This document shows positions 1 to 13,173 of a stretch of 64,000 nt of DNA, piece by piece. This DNA is from Ovis canadensis (taxonomy: Eukaryota > Chordata > Mammalia > Artiodactyla > Bovidae), in contig NC_091255.1 of assembly GCF_042477335.2 (NCBI RefSeq), forward strand, positions 35,814,501 to 35,878,500. The letters are read 5' to 3'. The notes under the pieces are model-generated. The model searched no databases, was not told where the DNA came from, and saw only the letters and a list, made by a program, of their open reading frames with translations. How positions within the stretch are numbered: position 1 is the stretch's first letter; each line of letters starts with the position of its first letter. Made by a program: the position numbers and the translations under genes.

Positions 1-3000
1 CAACGGGGGGCTCTGGTTCGGATGTGTCCAGTAGGCTGTAGGGATTACTGTCTGGGTCCTTCAGCACTGGTTGGAGGAAGAAGGAGTTGGGAGTCAAGTG
101 TCCACCATCTTTCTTTTTGGCCCACATTCATGAGCTCAGCTGTCTGCTTCTGGTACCTGAGCTAATCGATGAAGAGTTGTATCTTGAGGTGGGCCGGGGG
201 GCAGGTGGGGGTCCCCTACCCCGGCCTCCTATCGGACGCCTCCGGCTTTCTTCCCCCCGGGTCGGGGGATCCCGGTCGCCAGGCCCAGCTCGGGTGGGCT
301 CCTCCCTCTTCTCTGACTCCGTCTCAGAAGCTGTGGATAGGTCTGAGTTGGGGCCTGAAGAACACAGTGGCGTTCAAACAGGGTCCCTCACTCTATCCCA
401 GGATCCATCCCCACCCCCAAGCTGGAAAATTCTCCCTCTCACTCCTTAGTCCCTCAGCCAATCACTTCATCTTCTCAATCACCCTTTCCTCAAGCTTCCA
501 CCCAGACCTCTGCCTCCCACACCCCATCACTGCTTACCCCCCACTCCCATAGATATCTCACCATAGGCAGGACCGCCTGTCCTCCGGCCCCGGCCCCGGC
601 CCCCATAGCTGCCCCCATAGGTTCGTGTGGTATGAAGGGAAGAGGAGGAGCTCTCATCAGTGGTATATCCAGCCTTGTCACTGCTGCCGCTGCCCCGCCC
701 ACTTCCAGGAGGCCGAAAGCCCAGCCCAATCTGCCGAAGCTGCTCATCAATCTGCAGCCTCTCCAAGCGGAGCTGCTCCACCTCCTGGTTGGGTAGAAAA
801 ACAAGGAAGGAGAAGTAGGTGAAAGATCAATAGTCTCTCTTCACGCTTCTCTGCCCCAACTGTCCCTAGGGACCTGAACTCTCAGGAACACAAGGCTTAA
901 AAAGGAAAATGATGGGTTCCAACTCCACAGCCCCAATTTTCCACCTAACAGTTTCTATTCTACTCAGAGACACAAACTGGAAACCACCACTTTTAACTCC
1001 ATCCAGCATGCTCCTCAGTCCCCTGTACACGTGGGTCTTTCCTCTCCCAGGCTCCTGGCTCGGGTACCTGCAGGTAGGAGAGGTGATATTCCAGCAGAGC
1101 TTGAGCATTGCTGATGTTTTCTCGGGTGCCAACAAATATGAAAGGAACCATGCCCTGGAGAGCAAAGGACACATAGATTAGAAACAGACTCAAATCAAGT
1201 ATTAAGTCCACCTTGTCTAAGAAGCCTACCCAAAAGGGATCTTTCTAGGCTTGCCATCTACTAGGAAAAACCAAAGTTCCCACGCCCTATCCCCTAGAAA
1301 TCCCAGCCCTCAAAAGAATGGCTTGGAGAACAATCATATCTACTCTGGAAACCAATCTCTAGGTGTAGTTGCCCCATACCTCTTCCCTGGGGTTCTTCTT
1401 GTCATTATCACCTTCAACTCGAACCCTCACCACACCGGATTTATCCACAATCTCCTGGATCACTTTCCCGTTCTTTCCAATCACTTTGCCTGAATAGGTA
1501 AAGGAGGAGTCAGGCTTTTTTTTTTTTAAAGGAAAGAAAAAAGAGCAAAAACAGTTTTCCAGCTTCTATGCAAGAATTCTGTTTAATGAATCTCCTGCTT
1601 CTAGGCTTCTAGTGTGTTTTCACACCACAATCGCTAGGAATTAATTCTCCCATTTTTGTCACTCCAATTACAGACTGTTTGGTCTGTCCTCGTGAAACGA
1701 AGTGCACTGGGAGGTGCGAAGCCAGAATCACTTTAGAGCATCTCACATCTGGCCCCCAACATGTTCTCTTATATACATACACAACCCTAACTCACCAACC
1801 AGATTCCTGGGCACTTGCACGGAGTCCTCAGAAAACTCAAGATAGCTCCGGGCCTGTCGGCATGCTTCAGGAGTCTAAGAGAAGAATGGGGAGTTATTAA
1901 TAAAACAGAGGACCTGGATCTCAAACAGTGATCTTCCTGCCACTCTCTGTCTTTGGGAAAATGTGCTGCCACCACAGTCTGGGAGGGAGGAAGCAACTAT
2001 ACACCAGTTAAAGGAAAAAAAAGGTATGCACATTATTTAAAAAAAGGGGAGAGAGGTGAACACGACAGGCTTCCTTTCTATTTCACACACTCTTCTGTAT
2101 CCCCGAAGGGACCTAGACAACAGATATCTTTTGCTGACCTCCCCATAGATGCGGAAAGTGCAGGTCTCTTCACCCAATTCAATGGCAGTCACCCCAGGTA
2201 CTTTTCGGGCCTGCTGGATGTTGGCACCATGAGTCCCAATTGCTAGTCCCATCAGGTCCTCTCGCACTGTGAACTCCTCTTGGAAAGCTGCCGCCAGCTG
2301 CTTGCTTGTCTGAAAGAAAAAAAGACACTGACTTATAGGAATCATGGTGAAATCTCAGACACCTGTCCCGGGAATCTGACACTTTGCATAACTTCAATAA
2401 GAAAAGACTGTGAAAGAAAGCCAGAACTATCTGGAAGTCCACTGACCACCAGGACCTGTGTGGAGAATTTAGGAATGCTTCATTCCATTCCTACCTTCTC
2501 AGTACCAATGGCTTGGTGGGCAGGGGAGGTAATGATAGCAGGGTTTGGGCTAGGAGCCATCAAAGTTCTGGATTTGGCTCTAACACCATCTGGTTGTATA
2601 ATCCCAAACAAAACATACTCTCTGTGCCTCTGCTGTTTCCCACTAAACGATTACCCCTGACCTGCCCCATTCCCAGACTAACAGGATTAAATAAGACTGG
2701 TGTTTAGAAAGGACTTTTCACATGGTAGATGCAAGTGTAAGGAATATTTACCTTATCCAAACCAATACAAACTCCCAAAATAAAACCCAAAAAGTTGAAG
2801 AGAAAGCAAGAGGTTAAGAAAAGCATAAAAAGAGGCTATGAACACACCATGTTACCACTTCATTTCTCAACCAGCCCTCAGAGGGAGGCCTGAGTACAAA
2901 GGGAGGCAAAGGGAAAGGCTCTGGCAGCACCCTGAGGAGCATCCCTGGAGAAATACAGATTACCATTTGCACAGGCTCCCATAAAGAACAGTTCACTTGA

Positions 3001-6000
3001 TTAAAAGGAAAAGGATGTTCAAATAACACATACACGTGTGCACCTCACTTAGGACAGTATAATTCCTAAGGGAATCTGACCATCATAAGATGTCAGGATT
3101 CAAAAAGACCTTGTATAAACACTCTCTTTCAACTTCCTCATTGTCACAGATAGGAAGAGAAAACTCACTGGAATCAAATTATTTGCCAAAGGTCAATTAT
3201 TTGACAAAGCAAGACAGGATTGATTCCAAGACTAGGGATCTTTTCCAGTGTACAAATGGCTCTCACAAAGTGGTTTGGTTCTCAGAGGTAATTTGGGGGC
3301 ACCCAGTGGAGGTAAGACCCACACCTTCTTCTACTTTTAGACAGACTTGTTCTGATTCATCTGTCTTATGCATTGTGCTTTCAAGTAAAATTTCACTTGG
3401 TCACATGGTCCCGTAGCTTTAAAAAAAAAAGCTTCACACAAAAAACATGATAGAGCTCTGCCATCCAGAGATGAAATAGCAGACCCAGGTTTAATGGCCC
3501 AGAAAGATCTTAACCTCTGTTCTGTAAACATAAGAGTATGAGTGGAGGATGAGGTGGGAGGGAAGACAACAAGACCATTCAGCAGTAAAAAGTGGAGCCC
3601 AAACTTACCTCGAGGTGCTTGGTAGCTTCTTCATTGCGCGACATGAGCAGCAGTTTGGTGCGCAGGCTTCGAAAATGCATATCACCCAGCAGGGATGCTC
3701 GCTTCACAGGGGCTTCCGTGGTTGACTGGAAAGAAACCAACAGAAAAGTCACTAAAAACTGCCTATGTTTTAGAGGAGAGTCAGGAACTGGGAAATCAGG
3801 ACACCTGAGTCTCTGGAAAAGGGCAGGAGTTTAAGAAACAAAGTTGAGGAAGAGAAAATCACTGTTGGTCTCACAAGGGCCTACTATCTGGATGCCTATG
3901 GGAACTGATCTTACGTGGCAAGCACAAGTGAGATTCATACTGTTTCTGACAGTCCAAATATGCAAGAAGGGTCCTTGACCCATACTGCAATATGATGGTC
4001 AGGTTGAAAAAAAATTAAGGCATACATGAGAAAGACTAAGGAATAGTAGGGCTAACCTGGGTCCACAGGATTCAGGAGGAATAAAGTCCTTTCTGACAAA
4101 TAAATATAAGCACACTTTAGCTCTTCCCTTCTTGCAAAAGAGTTAAAAGGGGAGAAGGGCTTAGGTGAAGTTCAGGCAAAATAAACTCACCAGGATGAAG
4201 AGCTCACTATTTGTGATGTTGAGAAAGATGCAGTTCGCTCCCAACGCTTTCTTAAACTCTTTATGGACGTTTTCATTGGAACAGCTGCAGAGAAAAGAGA
4301 ACAGTGCTCAGAGGGCAGAGTGTAGAGTATAGCTGAACATTCACGGGAGAGAGAGGGACTGAGAAACACAAAGACTTCAGTTAAAGAACAGAGATGAGGA
4401 AACAGAACTGGGAGCAGAGAAGACTCTAGAGGGTCAAGGGAACACAAAACACACTGGGAGCAGGGCCTGGGACAAACACATGCAGAGATGAGGACCATAA
4501 AGGGGGTCCCCCACACCCAATATCCCAAACACTCACGCCTCTCTCAGATCCTCAGGCACAGCCATGGTAACCTTGAAGAAGCTGCCTTTGGTTGCAAGGG
4601 GATTGGGATTAACGGGCCGAAGCCGTTCCAGGGTGACAATCTCATTGTAAGTTGCATCGCAGGCAGCATATTCAATAACATAGAACTGGCAGAAGGAAAG
4701 AAAGAAGGTGTGGATAACATGAGCTTCTGTCTCCCACCATCCTCTGACAAAAATGTTTCAGCAGTTCCCCCAAAGACCTTGACAATCAGTCACACTCACA
4801 TCTCCCTTCATCATCCGCACCCGGGCCAGCCACCAGCCACAAGGCTCTTGCTCATTGGCTCGAGAATAAACCTGAAGAGAAGTTGAAAATAAAAGAGATC
4901 TTGAGGCCCATCTAAAAACATCAAGAATAGAATGAGCATTAAGACACTTAAGAGGCATCCTAGACCAAGATAAAGGAAACTAGAGGAAGGAGCTGCTAGT
5001 TAACATCAGAGGACACTGGAGTTCAGATGCTGTTATCGTAAATGGAAGCAAAGTGGATCCCCTGAAACTAGGAAGCTCCCTAAAGGCTTGATTCATCACA
5101 ATGGTGATGGACACTTCACTCCTCCACAGACTGCCTAGCTGGATGGAGGAAGGAGAGTGCAACAAGCAGTAAGGAGCCTATGATACCTGTATCAGGGTAA
5201 GGGAGATGCAGAATCCTGGGAAAAGTGATGTTTAGAAAAGGTGGACTTCAGGCCCTTACCTCCACTTCATCCCCTTCTGTGATCTCCTTGTTATAGTCAG
5301 CTGGAGGTGGTAGCCGGACATCCCCAAAAGGAATCTGTCTCTCACTCTGCCAGCTACAAGGGAAACAGTGATACAATAGCTATTCAGGCTAGTGTGGTTG
5401 CCTGTTTCTTCAGAAAAAGGTAACTTCCTCCACTGGACATTTTCCAACTTTGCTGGTGATTAGAAGCTAAATTCCAGGCTCTGCTCCATACCAGTGTTTT
5501 CCATCTCGTTAGAACCTAAATACTGAGTCAAATGCCTCCACCAGCACCATTTCCTCTCCTAGGATCCATACAAGTCGCCCACCCAAACCCCTGGCTCTTG
5601 CCCACCTATTACATGCCTCATGGGACTCAGTCGCCCCTTCTCCACTCTCCTTCTAGGACCTAGTATGCTGGATTCTCTATTCCCAAGGTCTTACTTGTTT
5701 TCAAAGAAGATGGTGACAGAGTCTTCATGGACATCCTTCACAAAGCCCTAGAATGGATTTTAGAACCAAGTGAAAAGAAAAAAAAAAAAGACAATTAACC
5801 ACCACCTCAGCCATTAGAGGAACAGGCACCTTTGCAGCATCTTATACTAGAGGTTGGGCTTCTCCAGTGGCTCAGTGGTAGAGAATCCGCCTGCCAAGCA
5901 GGAGATGTGGGTTCAATCCCTGGGTGGGAAAGATCCCCACGAGGAGGAAATGGCAACCTACTCCAATATTCTTGCTTGGAAAATGCCATGGACAGAGCCT

Positions 6001-9000
6001 GGGGGGCTACATACACTCCATGGGGTTGCAAACAGTCAGACCCGACTCAGCAACTAAACAACAAAACTAAGGTTTCTTTTTCTGGCCACACCACACAGCT
6101 GGTGAAACAGTTCCCAGATCAAGGACTGAACCCAAGGCCATGGCAGTGAAAGCCCAAATCCTAACCACTAAGCCACAAGGAAACCCCCACCCCACCCCTC
6201 CACCGCCTTTTTTTTTTCCTCTTGTAAAACTAGTTTTAGATGGGAACACAAGCAATCTAAAAACCAGGCTAGGGAAAGCTGCACTGGGGAAATAATACAA
6301 ATGGTGAGGTAGCAAGAAAAGAAATAATACTGGTATGGACAGAGATGTTACAAAATCCAGAAATAAGATGAGACAGAAATTAAGTAGAAGGGAAAAACAT
6401 CACCTGTATCAGAACAGCCTGGAAACTAGTGGTCTCCTATGGCTCCCATAGGGGCTTCCCTATCTGTCTGCCTCCTGCTGTACTGAGCGGCTTGCCAGAG
6501 TTCAATTAAAATACCAACAACATTCAGCAAAGCTAAGAATATCCCATGAGACAGTGTGAGGCTGTCCTGGAACACCTAGAGGACACCAGGATCTGCCAAG
6601 AAAGGGTCTAACTCCTAACACAGCAAGAGACCTGAGCAACTTGCTGCTCTGATGCCTGGGCCATACGAAAATAATCAGAACACTGGACAAGTTCAAAATC
6701 CAAAAACAACCTACAGAAAGAAAAATTAGGATTTAAAAGACGTGAGGGAATTCCCTGGTGGTCCAGTGGTTAGGACTTTCACAGCTGTGGACCAGGGTTC
6801 AATCCCTGGTAGGGAACTACAATCCTACAAGTCACGTGGTATGGGCAAATAAATAAAGATGTAAGATTTTTTAACGTTAGACTATGACACTGCTAAGAAT
6901 TTGAAAAGGGTAATAAAATCTGTAGAAGACCCCAAACTTGAGACCTTGACAAGGAACAGCAACAGGAATGATTGAATAGCTGGCCTACCTATTTTCTTTT
7001 TTTTTTTTGGCCAAGGCAGTGAAAGCGCTAAGTCTGAACCACTGGACCGCCAAGGAATTCCCTACTTCTATCTTCTCTGTCTTCACCGAGAAAGCCAAAG
7101 CTAAGAGTTCAATCCTATGCTCCCAGTTTTCCTACCTTTTCTATTTTTCAAACACTCAAAATTAGGGATTGCTAATTTTGATAAAGTCCAATTTATCAAT
7201 TTGCTCTTTTGGTTTCATATCTAAGAAATCTTCACCTAATCCAAGACCACAGAAGTTTCCTCCTATGTCCTTGTCTAGAAGTTCTATAGTTTTTATTTTA
7301 CATTTAGGTCTATGATCCATTTTGAGTTAAATTTTTTAATATGGTGTCAGATACGATTAAAGTTCATTTTTAACCTATGGATGTGCTGTTCTTTAAACAC
7401 CATTTGTTGAAAGACTGTACTTTTTCCAGTAACTGCCTTTTCATGTCTGTCAAAAATCAGAAAATTCAAACTAATGTATACTGACAAAAAGCATTAGCGG
7501 AAGACTTTTGGGAATGACAGAAATTGTGGTGATGGTTCATTTTATGTGTATGTCAAAACTTAAATTGTATGGTTTAAATTTGTATGCTTCATTGTATGTC
7601 AATTATGCCTCATTAAAGCTTTAAAAAAAATTAGGGGTTTCAAAAAGCAAAATAATTCTTATACTATTCCTAAGGTTTGCAGATAGGAACAAAATATGAG
7701 CTTAGGAGAGAAAATACCAAAAATGCACACTTGGGTCATTCCCACCTCAGGGAGAACTGGTCAATCATAAACACTTAATTCACTGTTCTTTCCTTAAATC
7801 TAAACCTAAAATTTCCCTCTTGATATGAGCCATCTTCCTCTTCTTTTGAGAAAGGATCTCATTATGGAGTCTTACTACTGCCCAGAACTCCTGGTCCTGC
7901 CTAGCCTTACATACCCATGCTTTAGCTTTCTCTGCCATTCCCTTCCTTGGAAACGTTTTTCCCACTCTTCATTCAGCTCCATCAGGGCTCACTCCTCCTC
8001 TTCTCCACTCACAACTGAGGCACTTTTACTTTTCACTGTTTGCCCAAGTTCCTCTTCTCTTTTGGGTTCTTCCCTTTAACTCCTTCCCCTCCACTTCTTT
8101 TTTCCTTAGCTCCTTTTAAGTGTCCTCCTCCCCTCCTCCCACAATGACTATTATATCTCTTCCCTCTCTTTTCTTCCTTTATAAGGGTCTGTCTGGATTT
8201 CTCTAAAAATTTCATCTAGCCTCTGCAGCTGACTTTATCCAAAATGTCTATCTCTAAGCTTTAGAAACAGTTAATGAAGAGAAAGTTAGCTATTTTCAAA
8301 ACATTTCTGGGATGAGATAAAACACTGTGGAAAAGATAGAAGAGAGTCACTTGCCTGCCTTTTTTGTGAAGAGATTCCCCACTCCTAGATATAATCATTC
8401 ACAAAAAATGCACTTTTCCCTCACATTACTCAGCAGTTCAACAAAACATCACTCATTCTTACACTTCTAAGGTCTTTTTTTTTTGTCAAAGATTCTCCAA
8501 AACAAGCTTTCTCCTCAATTTCATATTCCAATTCACTCTCTGCTCCTTAATTCCACTCACATTATCCCAGTTTTTTCCTTCATAGATACCAGTGATAGAA
8601 AGTGAGTTCCTCGTTCTGCTCAATCCATGCTCACTGAGAAGATAAGCAAGGGAGGGCAAGAGCAGTTAAGTGAATCTCTAGAAGGCTACCTAGATCCAAA
8701 GGATGACTCAATTCAATTCAACAGTCATGGCAAATGGGCTTTGGCTTATAGGTGGATGCTATATCCTTAACAAAGGAGTAGGTATTGGGATATCCAGGTA
8801 AGGTCTAGAAAGTTGGATGGCCATGCCCGAGAAGATGAACAGATAGTTCACTTGGGAGAGTACACCTTAAGGAAATATGTGCATTAAGTTCTGACAGAAA
8901 AGGAAGAGTTGATGGGATAGCTACAAGATAACTTCTGGTATTTTCAGTTCTAGCTTGTAAGAAGAAAAAAAACAACAGGACCCATTTCTGAGAGAGATGC

Positions 9001-11483
9001 ACGGAACCTCCCCAGATTTATAGTTCTAGAAGCAATGTAAACACTCCTTGAACCACACTGAAGTCTGCTGAGTCATGAATATTAAATCAGCAGCAAGGTC
9101 AGATTCAGTAAGTATATGGCACTGAAAGTTAAGAAAGATTACTGAATTTAAAGATGTTTTGTTGTTCAAATGAGACAAGGAGCAGAAAATGCTAAAGTGG
9201 CCAAAATACAAACTCCATATTACCTGGCTTTTAGTTGAACTCCAAATTCTATTCTCTGATTCAAAGCATCCTATCTTTGATTCACTGAATCAAGTCTATC
9301 ACTGCCATATAGCCCACAGGAGAAAAGAGAAAGATTCAGAGACAGACTTTCTACTTGACACTTATATGTGGAAAGGGAAACATGCCCCTTCCCAGCAGTC
9401 TCACACGGTTAATTCAAACTGGATACTGATCTTTCCCATGCTTCCTGGAACAAAAGCAAACATTATATCTTGATCTCAGACTCAATTTAAGAAGCACTTT
9501 CTTGGGGCTGGGAAGGACCCTGATGAAGGACAGGATATTGTGGGAAATTAGGTTAAAATCTTATGAGAAAGGGTATTTCAACAAAGGTAAGCAAGCCTGA
9601 GGGAAAAGGATATAAGAGACAAATGTACTCTATCAGAATCAGAAAGGAATTAAGAGACTTTGCCAAAGAAAACAAATGGTATGGAGGCATGCTAGAGAAA
9701 AAAGTCCCATGAGTTAGGAAAGTATGTAGAAAAAGAATGAAAGAAGGGGTAAATTGGGAGCTTCCTTCTTCCATGTTAGCTGGGTCATGGAATAGGTAGT
9801 TTTGGGGGATTATGCAGAAATACTAGGATAAAAAGCCACAGACTTAAATTGAGAAATTAAGACAGATGAGGTTACGCATAGGCAATGAAGAATATAAAGA
9901 AATCTGGTGAGGGGAAGTCAGGCAGGAATGAATAGGCATTTAGAGTGGGTCAAAAATGACCACTGAACTTATCAATTGAAGCTGGGGCAGAAACCTACTC
10001 CAAGGGCTAATATGAGACCCTTTCCAGTTATAGCAAGATACGACTTCACAGGGAAGGAAAGTCATTTCCAAGATACCAAGGTGGAGAGGTCCACTACGGG
10101 AGGAAAGGCTTGAGGGGAAGTGGAGGAAAGGGGGCTCTTGTCCTCACAAATAATGGATGAGGGCAAAATGAGAGAACAAGTCAGGAAGCAGGAAAGTCTC
10201 TGAGACAATCCCAGGCATAAAGCACAAAGCGGTTCAAACTAACAACATAACAACAGTGGCAAAAGAAAAATTCCTGAGAGGCAAGAGGGGTCTCCCTCTA
10301 GCTTAATATAAATGAATGGGGAAAAAAGTGTCCTAAAAAATAGATTCAGGGGACTTCCCTAGCAGTCCAGTGGGTAAGACTCTGCATTCCCAATGCAAGG
10401 GGCATGGGTTTGATTCCTGGTTCAGAAACTAAGATCCTGAATGCTGCACAGCCAAATAAATGAATATTAAAAATGTAAAGACAGTCCTCTTCTCCTTTAA
10501 AAAAAATAAATAAATAGACTATTGGGTTTCCAAATTGGGCAGGTTGACCAAAAGTCTTCTAGAAGTGGAAATCCTTAAGAAAAAGATAAACAGAAGTAAT
10601 CCTCATGAGATCTCATTTTAGATAGAGAGCAGGAGTATGAAGCTCACACTCCTCAAAATGAAGAAACTATATGAATGATTTGAATGTATGAGGTCAACGT
10701 GAGATGACAAATACAAAACCATCCTCCAGTAGAAGAGCAGACCAACTAGTCTTGGAAATAAAGGGGTGGGGTGAGAGAGACTTGTGAAAAGATGCCACCT
10801 TATGGCTAGGAGGCAACTAGACTGATACAGCCCAGAGTTCCTGAGGTCAAAGATACTAAATGTCATAAACAGCTTCTGACCGTTTCTCCTTGGTGTGGGA
10901 ACAGAAATATAAGATGAAAGTGGAGTGAGTCTTTCAGAGCCAGTAGGCAGAGGCCTCTCCGAGGAAGATGAAAGGATCTAATATGGGACGGCTTTCCCAA
11001 GGGGGTAATAGGGGAGAATAAAGAGAATTCTCCATGTGCTTGGACTGTGGGGAAGAGGTGATTAAGATCCAAGGTATGCCTTCTATTAGGAGACAGGAAA
11101 AGTCAATAAGACGCTAGGGTAAATGGGGTCTCTCCTGGGGGCTGCCGGGGCGCTGATCCAAGCACAATAATGCCCTGATGTTCATTCCCAGAGATGCGGG
11201 TAAAAGCAGGTGTAACAGAGGGGCCAAAAATAAGGGGTTAACTTCCAGAAGTCTCCCCCAAGGAGGGCCGCGGGTGGGATCGTGGGTCCAAGGTTCTAAG
11301 GGTCAGGGCTAGCTCCAGAACCTCGATCCCACCCCACTCTTCCCCGTTCTGGCTGGAGGGAGGGGGCTGAAGACCGCGTCCCTGGCCGGCGCGCCGCCTC
11401 ACCTTGTAGAAGGCCCCGTTGGAGCCGCGCACCTCGACGGGCAGTCCCGGCTCCACATCCCCCCCCGAAGCCAGGCCGCCCAT
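1..11483 (-). CDS. FXR2: FXR2, FMRP-family RNA-binding protein (3' end outside window)
   Basis: FXR2 is an autosomal paralogue of FMRP that binds RNA and polyribosomes and regulates translation. Coding exons on the minus strand, all with GT-AG borders and matching phases: 11403-11483, 5695-5747, 5260-5353, 4800-4871, 4537-4685, 4191-4284, 3609-3725, 2139-2309, 1796-1874, 1380-1489, 1068-1154, 562-784, 157-354 and 1-66 (cut by the window edge). They encode 531 residues of a protein that is about 673 aa in human. Two Tudor/Agenet-like repeats fill roughly residues 14-125. KH1 carries its GxxG loop as GTHG at 245-248, and KH2 as GKNG at 308-311. RG-rich stretches lie near 426-440 and again in the exon at 157-354. 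The AUG at 11483 gives the family's MGGLASGG N-terminus, but the frame stays open upstream and a GUG at 11621 may also be used. Intron 1 (5748-11402) is the largest and holds many repeats. Identification is from recalled family sequence and is very secure. Confidence 0.97.
5857..6063 (+). repeat. Bov-tA SINE in FXR2 intron 1
   Basis: Full-length unit: tRNA-like head with A/B-box-like segments, then the Bov-A body ending in the sequence around 'actcagcaactaaac'. Confidence 0.85.
6070..6186 (-). repeat. CHR-type SINE, antisense
   Basis: Reverse complement of a CHR tRNA-derived SINE, recognised by '...cctaaccactaagccacaagg' at its right end. It directly abuts the preceding Bov-tA. Confidence 0.7.
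6747..6865 (+). repeat. CHR-type SINE in FXR2 intron 1
   Basis: Begins with the 'ggaattccctggtggtccag' head and ends in an A-rich 'aaataaataaa' tail. Confidence 0.8.
6990..7063 (-). repeat. CHR-type SINE fragment, antisense
   Basis: A poly-T run followed by 'gaaccactggaccgccaaggaattccc', the reverse complement of a CHR head. Confidence 0.7.
7160..7640 (-). repeat. L1 LINE fragment, antisense, FXR2 intron 1
   Basis: Matches the antisense 3' part of mammalian L1 ORF2, including the familiar stretch around 'tttaggtctatgatccattttgag' (7305-7327) and 'ccatttgttga' (7401-7411). It has no open frame. Confidence 0.7.
7650..10345. other. FXR2 intron 1 interior, no gene recognised
   Basis: AT-rich intronic DNA with only short open frames and no splice-consistent coding exon. 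Nothing in it resembles a known gene or a clear young repeat. Confidence 0.6.
10350..10510 (+). repeat. CHR-type SINE in FXR2 intron 1
   Basis: Head 'ggacttccctagcagtccag', body 'gggtttgattcctggttcag', and an A-rich tail. Confidence 0.8.
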
Positions 11484-12340
11484 GGCGCCGCCACCGCCTC
11501 CGACTCCCCCGGCGGCGGCTGCAGCAGCGCTCTGAGTACGGGCCGGGCCAGGTCCCCGGCGTCTCCCTGGAGGAGGAGCTGGAGGGGGAGCCGCGGGGGG
11601 CGGGAGCCGGGCCGGCCCCACGGCGGCCCTGCCACAGCCAACGAGCAGGGGGCCGGGGCCGGGCCGCTCCCCGTCCGCCGCCGCCGCCTTGGTCTCCGCC
11701 ACCGTGAGGAAAACGGCCGCCGCCGCCGCTGCCTTCGTCACCTCAGCTTCCGCCCGCCGCCGCCCCCGCTGCAGCCTCAGTCCCGGGACCCACTGCTGCC
11801 GCTGCCTCTACACGGCCTCCTCCTCCCTCTGCCGCCGCCGCCACCTACTGCGCAGACGCACCGGGCACCCGCCCGCCGCGCGCGGGCCCCGAGGGCCACG
11901 GCGCACGCGTCAAGGCTGGCGACCCAGCTCTCGCTGGCCAGCGCAGCAGGGCTTCCACACTCCTCTTGCCTCTCTCACGCCCCCTCCTGGTCGCTGATTT
12001 ACGCTTGCGCAGAACCAAACTGACTCTCTTTCTTCGCCACCCCACCATTCCACCGCCCAGTCTCTGCCTTTCCCCGCCCCACAACACAGAGAGCTAACCA
12101 ATCATGGGGAGGGAGGGGCCGAGCTCACTCAATCGGATTGGGCTTCTGATGCTCCTTGGTCAGACCACACCCACTTCACGGCTGTGCGCTCCACCAGGCT
12201 TGGAGAAGTTAGGGACGGGCATGCGCCTGAATGATTGCTTGGTCACTTTCTCCACCTTTGTCTTTTTGGTGCGCACGCTCCGGGGCGGGAGGCGGGGGGA
12301 GGGCGCGGGAAGGAGGAGTCGAAAAGCAAAAATGGGCCTA
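11340..12340 (-). promoter_or_regulatory. FXR2: FXR2 CpG-island promoter and 5' UTR
   Basis: A dense CpG, GC-rich block covers FXR2 exon 1 and the sequence upstream. No TATA box is evident. There are NRF1-like palindromic motifs (TGCGCAGACGCA at 11849-11860, TTGCGCAG near 12005) and CCAAT/ATTGG boxes near 12097 and 12136. Several GGC/CCG triplet runs lie in the likely 5' UTR. The start site cannot be fixed from sequence and probably lies around 11.75-11.9 kb. Confidence 0.8.
11484..11621 (-). CDS. FXR2: possible GUG-initiated N-terminal extension of FXR2 (46 codons)
   Basis: The FXR2 reading frame is open for 86 codons upstream of the AUG at 11483. A GUG at 11621-11619 lies exactly 46 codons upstream, in frame. 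It sits in an ideal initiation context: GCCGCC directly before and G directly after. The added segment would be rich in Pro, Gly and Ala, with a six-alanine run. I recall FXR2 being listed among human genes with conserved non-AUG extensions, which supports the reading; use in this species is inferred. Confidence 0.5.
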
Positions 12341-12399
12341 GTGCGCGTGCTCTGGGCCTTACAGTCCACATGCCGGTATGGACTCTTTTGAGTGTTTCT

Positions 12400-13170
12400 G
12401 TTTCTGCGCGTTAAGATTTAAATTAAGAGTCACCTTCTTGCCTTGAGAAGATTCTGATCCTGCATATGATGAAAGGTTAAAGAAAGATTTCAAGACACTA
12501 CCGAAAGGCAAATGCAATTTGGCACAAGATTATTATCTAAATGCTGAGAGATTTCAAAATGGGAAAAATTGTTAGAGAAAGGATAGTTGAGGGGAAGCTT
12601 AGGATTCATAAACTAAGTAAGAAATTTAAGTAGAAGTGAATAAAATAGCCAAGAAATTAGGATCATGTGTGTGCAGCTAATCATTTAGCCAATATTTATT
12701 TAGCCCTCACTGTGTTCCAGTTACCCAAAACAAGGATTTTATGATATATTGGAAATGGCGCAGACAATCACATTTAAGTAAATAAAGTGATTAGAGTTCA
12801 TCTGAAGATGTGTTAAAGATGAGGACTAGGATAGAGGGAATCCCAAAGACACAAACAATGGTCAGTTGCCCTTCAGCATGATAGGGAAAGACCACTACAG
12901 GTGAGGTAATGCAAATTGAGATTTGAGGGATAAGTAGGCGTTTGCTAGAGGAAAAATGCAGTAAAACTATTTTTGAGAGAACAAGGAATAAACAGTGCAG
13001 AGGAGCAGAAAAAAACAAAACATGTCCTTTGGGGAACCACAACTAGTTCAAATAGCATTTGGCTTGAAGTAGGGAAGCTAAACTGTGAAGCACTTATAAA
13101 TCAGGTTAAGGAGAATGGCCTTCACTTTATCAATACTACGGAGTCACTGAAAGATTTTAAGCTGTAGTGT
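12400..13170. other. FXR2 upstream intergenic DNA with an ancient L2-like remnant
   Basis: No gene seen. The part at about 12690-12960 resembles an old mammalian-wide repeat, with wording such as 'atttagccctcactgtgttccag'. The rest is unassigned. Confidence 0.45.
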
Positions 13171-13173
13171 AAG

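Noticed and set aside
11239-11741. AUG at 11741 as the FXR2 start
   Set aside because: It is in frame with FXR2, but it probably lies at or beyond the 5' end of the transcript and has no family support; the GUG at 11621 is better placed.
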